A stretch of DNA of 64,000 bases, taken from Pelobates cultripes (taxonomy: Eukaryota; Chordata; Amphibia; Anura; Pelobatidae). The stretch is taken from the NCBI GenBank assembly GCA_933207985.1, contig OW240916.1, positions 86,108,702 to 86,172,701 of the forward strand. Reading direction: 5' to 3'. The position numbers and the translations under genes are program-made. Each line of letters opens with the position of its first letter. The first letter of the stretch is position 1. This document shows, one piece after another, positions 55,963-64,000 of this stretch. A model generated the notes under the pieces. It worked only from the letters and a program-made list of their open reading frames with translations, did no database searches and was not told the origin of the DNA.

Positions 55963-57392
55963 TTAACCCCTTAAGGACGGAGCCAAATGTACACGTTGTG
56001 AACGAAACAAAATGTAAACAAAACCTGGCATTTGCGCTACATGTCTGTCCAACCGTAATTCACCTCTTTCATAGTAAATGCACCCACCCTTATTATATAT
56101 CATTTTATTCAGGGGAAACAGGGCTTTCATTTAATATCAAATATTTAGCTATGAAACATAATTTAATATGAAAAAAATGGGAGAAAATAAGATTTATTTT
56201 TTATTTTTTTAGTTCTACATGACATTTTAACTGTCAATGTCATAATACTGTTTGCTTTTACTGCAATAAAATACACATATTTGTATTCAGCAAAGTCTCA
56301 CGTGTAAAACAGTACCTCCTATGTACAGGTTTTATGGCGTTTTGGGAAGTTACAGGGTCAAATATAGCACGTTACATTTGAAATTGAAATTCGCCAGATT
56401 GGTTACGTTGCCTTTGAGACTGTATAGTAGCCCAGGAATTAAATTTACACCCATAATGGCATACCATTTGCAATAGTAGACAACCCAAGGTATTGCAAAT
56501 GGGGTATGTCCAGTCTTTTTTAGTAGCCATTTGGTCACAAACACTGGCCAAAGTTAGCGTTAGTATTTGTGTGTGAAAAATGCAAAAACGCCAATTTTGG
56601 CCAGTGTTTGTGACTAAGTGGCTACTAAAAAGACTGGACATACCCCGTTTGCAATACCTTGGGTTGTCTACTATTGCAAATGGTATGCCATCATAGGGGT
56701 AATTTTCATTCTTGGGCTACCATAGGGTCTCAAAGGCACCGTAACCAATCTGGCAAATTTTAATGTGAAAAAAAATGAAACACAAGCCTTATATTTGACG
56801 CTGTAACTTTTGAAAACACCATAAAACCTGTACATGAGGGGTACTGTTGTACTCGGGAGACTTCGCTGAACACAAATATTTGTGTTTCAAAACAGTAAAA
56901 AGTATCACAGCAATAATATCGTCCGTGTAAGTGCTGTTTGTGCATGAAAAATGCAAAAAACTTCACTTTTACTGGCGATATCATCGTTGTAATACATTTT
57001 ACTGTTTTGAAACACTAATATTTGTGTTCAGCGAAGTCTCCCGAGTAGAACAGTACCCCCCATGTACAGGTTTTATGGTGTCTTGGAAAGTTATAGGGTT
57101 AAATATAGTGCTAGCAAATTAAATTCCCTTTACTTTCGGCATGGGTTGTCAGGCAGGTCCCGCTAATTGTAATTAATTAAGATACCTAATTATGTAAAAA
57201 TATTACATAAATATATATGTAGAATTAATATATGTATATATATACGTATGTGAATCTATATGTGTATATATATATATATATATATAATTTTTTAAAAATA
57301 TTTTTTTATATATATAATTATATATATAGTGATATATACGTATATATTTATGTATGTAGATATACATATTATTTCGTTCTACGTGTATTTTG

Positions 57393-57429
<37 letters not shown>

Positions 57430-58015
57430 TCACAATACAGTTAGAATGAAATAACACACATCTATATATTTTTTCATTATTTCTTTTAAATAATTTTTTT
57501 AATTTTATTTTTTAATGTATTTACATATTTAATTTTTTTACATTATATATAAATATATATATAACAATAATTATATATATATTTAATCAGTATCAGTCTA
57601 CGTGTAATTTGATATTAATATATATATATATATAAAATTATATATATATTAATAGTAAAATACACCTAGACAGTGTACGTGTGTGTATGTATATGTGTAT
57701 ATATATGATCTAAGTATACTTTTTTTTTTTTACACTTTTACATTTATTTTATTTTTGTTTTCAGCCACCTGTCATTACAGGCAGCCCCCCTGCTGGCAAT
57801 GCAGGAGGCAGCCTGCCCAGCCATGTGATTGTGAGGTCCTCGCAAGGACCTCACTCTCACATGGCCGGGGGGCACCGGAGGAGGAGGATCTGCCGCAGGG
57901 GGGGGGGCTCCCCGGGAAGTAATGAAAGACCGGAGGGCGTACAATTACACCCGGCGGCGTTTAGAGACGCCTAAAATAGGGCGTAATTGTACGCCCTCCG
58001 GTCTTAAGGGGTTAA
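55963..58015. mobile_element. 2-kb TTAA element (piggyBac-like ends), non-autonomous
   Basis: The left end is TTAACCCCTTAAGGACGGAG and the right end reads TTAACCCCTTAAGACCGGAG on the other strand, with TTAA at both sides. The interior has a module repeated in alternating orientation (56290-57110), an AT-rich core (57180-57720) and a GC-rich block (57770-57990). No transposase is present. CCC next to TTAA fits piggyBac-type elements, but Kolobok cannot be excluded. Confidence 0.8.
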
Positions 58016-58183
58016 ATCTGTGTTAGTGAGTATTTCTCCTTTGTCGAGATAATCCATCCACCTCACAGGTGTGGCATATCAAGATGCTGATTACACAGCA
58101 TGATAATTGCACAGGTGTGCAAAAGGCCAATCTAAAATGTGCAATTTTACTGTATTGGGAGGGTCAAGGGGTTTCAAAACCAG

Positions 58184-59065
58184 TCAGTATCTGGTGTGAC
58201 CACCATTTGCCTCACGCAGTGCATCATATCTCCTTCGCATAGAGTTGATCAGGTTGTTGATTGTGGCCTGTGGAATGTTGGTCCACTCCTCTTCAATAAC
58301 TGTGCAAAGTTGCTGGATATTGGCAGGACCTGGAACAAGCTGTCCTATATGCCGATCCAGAGCATCCCAAACTTTCTCAATGGGTGACATGTCCGGCGAG
58401 TATGCTGGCCATGCAAGAACTGGGATGTTTTCAGCTTCCGGGAATTGTGTACAGATCCTTGCAACATGCGGCTGTGCATTATCATGCTGCAACATGAGGT
58501 GATGGTTGTGGATGAATGGCACATCAATGGGCCTCAGGATCTCGTCACGGTATCTCTGTGCATTCAAAATGCCATAAATAAAAAAATTTGTCCATAACAT
58601 ACGCCTGCCCATACCATAATCCCACTGCCACCATGGGCCACTCGATCCACAACGTTGACATCAGCAAACCGCTCACCCACACAACGCCATACATGCTGTC
58701 TGCCATGTACAGTGAAAACCAGGATTCATCCGTGAGGAGAACACCTCTCCAAAGTGCCAGACACCATCAAATGTGAGCATTTGCCCATTCAAGTTGGTTA
58801 CGACGAGCTGCAGTCAGGTCGAGACCCCGATGAGGACGATGAGTATGCAGATGAGCTTCCCTGACAGTTTGTGCAGAAATTATTTGGTTATGCAAACCAA
58901 TTGTTGCAGCAGCTGTCCGGGTGGCTGGTCTCAGATGATCTTGGAGGTGAAGATGCTGGATGTGGAGGTCCTGGACTGGTGTGGTTACATGTGGTCTGCG
59001 GTTGTGAGGCCGGTTGGATGTACTGCCAAATTCTCTGAAATGCCTTTGGAGACAGCTTATGGTAG
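58184..59065 (-). pseudogene. Tc1-like transposase, two frames
   Basis: From about 59065 down, the minus strand reads LQRHFREFGSTSNRPHNRRP, LHLQDHLRPATRTAAATIGL and LDLTAARRNQLEWANAHI. A second frame (58612-58184) reads FIYGILNAQRYRDEILRPID, LQHDNAQPHVARICTQFPEA, SPDMSPIEKVWDALDRHI and ANGGHTRY then TGA. It keeps the second catalytic Asp (QHDN). The part holding the first Asp is frameshifted and shortened between the two. The helix-turn-helix start is lost. Confidence 0.88.
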
Positions 59066-59070
59066 AGTGT

Positions 59071-59430
59071 GGCATGGGGAAGAGTGATAGGATTGGGAAC
59101 GTGAAGTGGGGTGACAGTGTGTGGGGGTTACAGTATGTGAGGGAGAGTGACAGTATGTTTGTGGGAGGGTGCATACATTGGCAAACATGCAGATACACTG
59201 ACACACATACACATAAACAGACAAACACAAATTGACATATATGCAGATACACACAATAACACATATACAGATACATACATGGACAGACATGCATATACAC
59301 AGACACACACTGACATACATGCAGACAAACAGATACACAAAGATACACATACACATAGATGCACACAGATAAATACACAGACACACAGATACACATACAA
59401 ACATATAAATACACATACACACAAAAAACA
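59071..59430. repeat. GATACACA/CAGACACA low-complexity tract
   Basis: ACAGATACACACACA-type units occupy about 59170-59430. Frames on both strands (Cys/Val-rich on -, Thr/His-rich on +) are artefacts. Confidence 0.88.
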
Positions 59431-60389
59431 TGCAAAATGTACATTTTCAGCCACTCTCCTGTGTCCTACATTTTAGGTGCAGGATGGTGACTTCCCTGAA
59501 GTCCAGTCACTGGCTTAAATGGTTTTGAGTCAGAGATATCATCACAGGGGCCCAGTTGCGCAGTTAAAGGGCCTGGGCCCCTGAATACACATTGCCATTT
59601 GGTAACCCTAAGTGCATGGGCCAGCTGATGGGCACTATCAGCGCATGCCCCGCGTGCAGCACCAGTAGTTCCATGTTGCTGGGGTGGCACCACAATGTCT
59701 GGTTGGCATTTGCAGGAATAACTGGGCCTAGGGCAGCTTCAGCTTTTGCCCCGCGTTAATCCCTCACAGCTCACTCTGTAGTGACATCACACTTTATTAC
59801 AGTATAAGCTGCCGGGAGCTGTGTTTAAACCCAGTGAAAGTACAGCAGCTACACTCTGTTAAATGGTGCGGGCAGGGGCTCTGGTCTTTGGGCTTTCAAA
59901 TACCTTGCCAGCTTCCTGACACCCAGCTGAATGCAGCCGCTGGTGTTTTACCTCACAGATTCTTGCACTGGCTTACTTTGCACACAAAATTTAGAGCCCT
60001 TAATTATGCATATGCTTTTTAGCTTGTGTTTGCTGACACCTAAGTGCTAGTTTTTCTAACTCTATTGAAAAAAGTGAATTTCAAATCCAAGGCCAAATTC
60101 TTTCTGTTGTTTTTTTCCCCCCCCTTATATATGAAATTCACATTGAATCCATTTTGAATTCTCACTTTTGTGAATAACCCTGCATATTATTTTACATTTA
60201 AATTCAAAGTATAGTTTGTTGATTATTATATTTGGATGTATATAAACAAATTAAAACAAAAATATAGCCGATCTCTTAGGAAGCATAACTATTACCCAAA
60301 TCAAATGTTATCAAATGTTAGAACATTTCTATGTAATGTTCCAACAACAAAAAATCTATTTTCTCTTTGAAAGCAAGTACATATAGTTA
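59431..60389. other. unassigned sequence with a hAT-like palindrome and a MITE copy
   Basis: CAGGGGCCCAGTTGCGCAG at about 59547 and GGGCCTGGGCCCCTG at 59570 form a short inverted pair. AAAAAAGTGAATTTCAAATC (60067) and CTCACTTTTGTGAATAACCCTG (60161) are the ends of the palindromic MITE also at 28184. I see no gene. Confidence 0.45.
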
Positions 60390-61900
60390 TATAGTTGCAT
60401 AGCTAAAAAGAGACTTGCATCCATTAAGTTCAGCCTTCCTCACATTTGTTTTTTGCTGTTGATCCTAAATAAGGCAAAAAAAAACAAGTTTGAAGCACTT
60501 CCAATTTTGCAACAAACTAGGAAAAAAATTCCTTCTTGACCCCAGAATTAATCAGATTAATCCTTGGATCAAGGAGCTATTACCCTACATTGAAAAATTA
60601 TATCCTTGAATATTCTGTTTTTGCAAGTATGCATCTAGTTGCTGTTTCAACATCTGTATGGATTCTGATAAAACCACTTCTTCAGGCAGATAATTCCACA
60701 TCCTTATAGTTCTTACAGTAAAAAAAAATATTTTCTCTGCCTTAGACAAAATCTTCTTTGGCCCCAGATATATTTGTATAATATTATCATATCCCCTCTG
60801 ATGCAACGTTTTTCAAAACGAAAGAGATTTTAATTTGTTCTATTTCTTTTATTAATTTTGTAGCCCGCCTCTGCACTTTTTCTAGTGCCATAATATCCTT
60901 TTTTAGAACAGGTGCACAAAATTGCCCAGTATATTCAAGATGTGGTCTTACCAGTGATTTATAAAGAGGCAAAATTGTATTCTGATCCCGAGAATTAATG
61001 CCCTTTTTCATGCATGGTAATACCTTACTGGCCTTAGCCACTGCTGATTGACATTGCACATTGTTGCATAGTTTGTTGTCTATAACACTTCCCAAGTCCT
61101 TTTCGTGTGGTGTTATCCCTATTTCGCTTCCATTAAGGGTATACATTGCTTATGCATTCTTTACGCCTGTGCATAACTTTTAATTTTTCAACATCAAATG
61201 TAATCTGCCATTTGAGTGCCCAGTCCCCCAGTCTATCTAAATCCCTCTGCAGCAAATTAATATCTTGCTCACATTGTATTACTTTACAGAGTTTTGTGTC
61301 ATCTGCAAACACTGAAACATGACTTTCAATGCTTTTTTCAAGATCATTTATAAACATGTTAAATAGAAGGGGTTCCAGAACAGAATCCTGAGGGACACCA
61401 CTTGCCACCTCTGCCCAGCTTGAATATTTACCATTAATGACAACTCTTTGTACTCTATTTTTAAGCCAATGTTCTACTGAAGAACAAGAATTTTCATCTA
61501 GACAGATTTCTTTGAGTTTGAACACTAATCTATTTTGTGGAACTGTATCAAATGCCTTGGCAAAATCCAAGTAGATCACATCCACTGCAACACCCTTACT
61601 TCTTTGTAGAACGCAATCAAGTTAATTTGACATGATCTGTGCTTCATAAAACCATGCTAATTTTTGCTGATAACCATGTTCTTCTCAAGGAATTCTTAAA
61701 TAATATCCCATAATAACATTTCAAGAGGTTCACTTATTTCTACACTTAGTTCCTTAAGTACTCATGGATGAATACTGTCAGACCCTGCAGCTTTGTTTAT
61801 ATTAATTTTCTTTAGTTGCTGCAGCACCTTGTCTTGAGTTAACCAATTACAATCTTTCTGCAAGTTTTTAGCAGTAATCATTTGCACATCTAATGCCATG
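60390..61900 (-). mobile_element. CR1-like LINE, 3' half
   Basis: The minus-strand copy runs from the RT region (about 61900) to the 3' tail near 60390 (CATCCATTAAGTTCAGCCTT on +). Its reading is broken by several stops and frameshifts. It is 5'-truncated. A target duplication was not found, as is usual for CR1. Confidence 0.85.
60600..61890 (-). pseudogene. CR1-like ORF2 reverse transcriptase, degraded
   Basis: The frame at 61585-61133 reads VIYLDFAKAFDTVPQNRLVF, QRVVINGKYSSWAEVASGVP and SVFADDTKL, with the FADD catalytic pair; the usual GVPQGSVLGPLLF is changed to GVPQDSVLEPLLF. A frameshift near 61140 leads to EKDLGSVIDNKL, LPLYKSLVRPHLEYTGQFCA and KVQRRATKLI. A further break near 60800 leads to the C-terminus, VRTIRMWNYLPEEVV. 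Upstream remains to about 61890 include a NINKAAGSD-like piece. It is inactive. Confidence 0.88.
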
Positions 61901-62217
61901 GGTTCTTCACATTCTCCTACACTAACACATCACAGATTACAAGCCTGTCCCACAATCACTCTGCACTTTACACACTTTACAGTGTGTTGGCTACCAGGAT
62001 ATGACTTAATGCTCAGTAGTGGGTGGATGCTACTGCTCCTCACATCTCCCTGTGAGCAGCCGCCAGGTACAGTTAAGGTGTCCTGGCACGCCTGGCAGAA
62101 ATACACGCCCTGTCTGGCACCAACTCCCTCTAAGGCAGCCCTAAAAGAATTTAAAAAAATCTTCCTGCTTGGTTTCTGGAATTGCATGTGACAGAATATA
62201 TAAATTCCACATCCCTG
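61901..62217. other. unassigned sequence
   Basis: I see no gene and no assignable repeat between the LINE and the minisatellite. Confidence 0.35.
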
Positions 62218-62640
62218 ATACTCACACACTGCCTAATTCATACATTTAAATATTTGCTGATTACATACACAAACAGACACACACTGCTTAATACATACAC
62301 TCGCATTTACACTCACAAACTGTCTAATAGACACACTACCTACTACACACACACACACACACTGTCTAATAGACACACACTAACTAATACACACACAACA
62401 CACCTAATACACACACACTACCTAATACATACACACTACCTAATACATACACACACATAGAGTCTAATAGACACACACACTGTCTAACACACACACTACC
62501 TAATACACACACACACACACACACTACCTAATGCACACACACTACCTAATACATACACACACACATATAGTCTAATAGACACTACACTGTCTAACACACA
62601 CTACCTAATAGACACACACTACCTACTACAGACACACAGC
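62218..62640. repeat. CACACACTACCTAATACA minisatellite
   Basis: Units of CTACCTAATACACACACA alternate with CTGTCTAATAGACACACA, giving a variable period near 20-36. The Thr/His-rich frame here is an artefact. Confidence 0.88.
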
Positions 62641-63160
62641 AAGCTGCCCTCTCTCACATACCCAGGTGGGGGTTGGTGGCACTGGTTTAAGCTCATTCAT
62701 TGTGGTACCTGCTTTCTCCTGCCATGCTTCCAGTCTGAAACAGGGTCCCTCCCACAGGCAGTCCAGGGGCAGGACAGGGTGAGATGCACATGGGAACTCT
62801 GCCCTTAGCTGCCCTCCTCTTCAAAGGATTGGATGTTGGAGGTAGGGACTTGGCAGGAGGGGCAAATGCAGGCTAGGAGGCCAGGTTAAAATGTCTGGGG
62901 CTGAGAAAGGTGGAGTTAGACACGAGAGGAGTGGGGTTAGTGTGTTGTGGGCGGAGTCACTAAGGCAGCATATATGCTTTGTTGAGGTCAGGAACAGCGA
63001 GAGGCTGGCACTGGGTGCGTGGTTTCTGTTATTGCTATCCATGACTGAACACTGCCAGCACATTCTAATGGGAGATTCAGATAATTATTATAACCTCTGC
63101 GGGTGCCCCCTCTCACCCTAGGCCACAGCCAAATTGGCCTAATGGTGGTGCCGGCCCTGA
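62641..63160. mobile_element. probable hAT-like right part
   Basis: GGTGGTGCCGGCCCTG ending at 63160 reads CAGGGCCGGCACCACC on the other strand, a hAT-type end. The preceding sequence and the minisatellite at 62218 probably belong to it. I could not find the left end or the AGTCTTCT duplication. Confidence 0.4.
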
Positions 63161-63265
63161 GTCTTCTATACAATTATCAAGTCTAGTTGTTTTACCCACA
63201 ACCCAGACAAAAAACGCCTTTTGGGAGGCGGTCATTAAGCTTAAGCTCCAGGTATTTTGGGGATA

Positions 63266-63790
63266 TAAAGGGACACTATAAGTACTTTTATCTTTATCTT
63301 AATGGTGGGTTTTGTGTGTATAGATCATGGCCCTGCAATTTAACTGCTCAGTTCTCTGCCATTTAGGAGTTTAACCACTTTGTTTATCCAAAAAAGAGCA
63401 TTACATGAAGTTTAAATCTTTATAAAATTCACTGAAATTCTAGCCCAGTCAAAGGATATCATGAGACAAATTAGGAACTACTTAGTCTTATGTACTTCTC
63501 TTACGATCCATACAAGGTTACCTTTTATAAAGTATTGTCATGCTATCAGTTATCACTAGTGATGGATGAGAAAAAAAGTTCATGGGCTCCTGGCAGATAA
63601 GGTGTCAGAAGCTGAAGAGTACTTCGAGGAAGAAGATGGCAGCACCTTTGAACGTCAGGTTCAGTTAAGTAAAAACTGCCTTCAGTGGCCCCCAATGCCA
63701 CCAGAAAGCAAGCAGATGAGTCACCATTTGGGATATTTGTAAAAAGTGACATAAAGACTCTTAACAGCCTGGTGGAACCTGCAGGCAATT
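63266..63790. mobile_element. decayed T2-family sequence
   Basis: AAAGGGACACTATAAGTACT and TTTAGGAGTTTAACCACTTT match the T2 family of 7282 and 39624, but the flank is TATAAAGGG. After 63390 it follows the repeat shared with 53962-54420. The right end is not clear. Confidence 0.55.
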
Positions 63791-63931
63791 GTGTAATTAC
63801 AGTTCAATTAACAGAACAGGAAAAAAAAACATCTAAAGAATAAACACACTGTGCTGTCATATCTTGATTGAAAATGAAACCATAATTTCATGTAGACTGT
63901 GTGAGTCACAGCCAGAGGATGTGTGTTTCGG

Positions 63932-64000
63932 CAGTGGTGTATCCTGGTTTTGTGCTGCCCTAGGCAGGACAAAACTCAGGCACCCCCCTCACCCCACGCC
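63932..64000 (+). mobile_element. hAT-like left end, cut by the window edge
   Basis: CAGTGGTGTATCCTGGTTTT and GTGCTGCCCTAGGCAGGAC form a hAT-type terminus, preceded by TGTTTCGG as the candidate duplication. The rest lies outside the window. Confidence 0.5.

Larger units (their letters stand above)
55833..59070 (-). mobile_element. Tc1-like transposon (second family) split by a 2-kb insert
   Basis: The left end follows TA (55831-55832) with CAGTGGACAAAATTATAAAC and GCAACACTTTTG. The sequence breaks at TCACAAATCTG (about 55960) and resumes AATCTGTGTTAGTGAG after 58015. The transposase lies on the minus strand. The element stops near 59070 within the transposase N-terminal region, so one inverted repeat is lost. 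It is the same family as 44036-44705. Confidence 0.9.

Overview
This window is vertebrate nuclear DNA, most likely from a frog or toad. The only host gene I can support is ABHD8, an alpha/beta-hydrolase-fold gene with four coding exons between 26858 and 31593 on the + strand. Most of the rest is transposon-derived. The anuran assignment rests on the repeat mix: abundant T2-type MITEs that begin TTAAAGGR and sit on TTAA, several Tc1-like families, hAT elements with 8-bp duplications, a chromodomain Ty3/gypsy element, CR1-like and L1-like LINEs, and a Penelope-like relic. I cannot name the species.

Layout. 121-1275 is an AT-rich relic followed by a truncated Tc1 element. 1335-4198 is a 1.1-kb unit present in three tandem copies. 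6088-11481 holds T2 MITEs (two of them head to head), a small hAT MITE with a perfect duplication, and a Tc1 element interrupted by a T2 MITE. 12526-13726 is a hAT-like element expanded by a TGTG-rich tract. 14418-24651 contains further T2 MITEs, tandem arrays with about 650-, 60- and 41-bp periods, hAT-like ends, an inverted-repeat MITE and an L1-type tail with a 12-bp duplication.

ABHD8 follows. Its coding sequence joins cleanly into 425 codons with an intact Ser244-Asp362-His390 triad. An acceptor lies 8 bases before the ATG, so the 5' UTR is split and the promoter exon lies upstream, unidentified.

33634-39226 is a readable three-step nest: a small hAT MITE, then a 5'-truncated L1 inserted at its edge with a 15-bp duplication, then a 1.7-kb hAT element inserted into the L1 reverse transcriptase ORF with an 8-bp duplication. 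41340-45890 holds a hAT element, a complete but broken Tc1 element, a second Tc1 fragment and the 3' end of a chromovirus with one LTR. 47640-51510 holds a Penelope-like fragment with a degenerate hammerhead-like core, a hairpin-rich element and a minisatellite split by a hAT-like insert. 55833-59070 is a Tc1 element split by a 2-kb TTAA element. 60390-61900 is a CR1-like LINE on the minus strand.

No transposable element here has an intact coding region. The most striking pattern is that several unrelated non-autonomous elements are built as chains of hairpins. I found no convincing new gene system.
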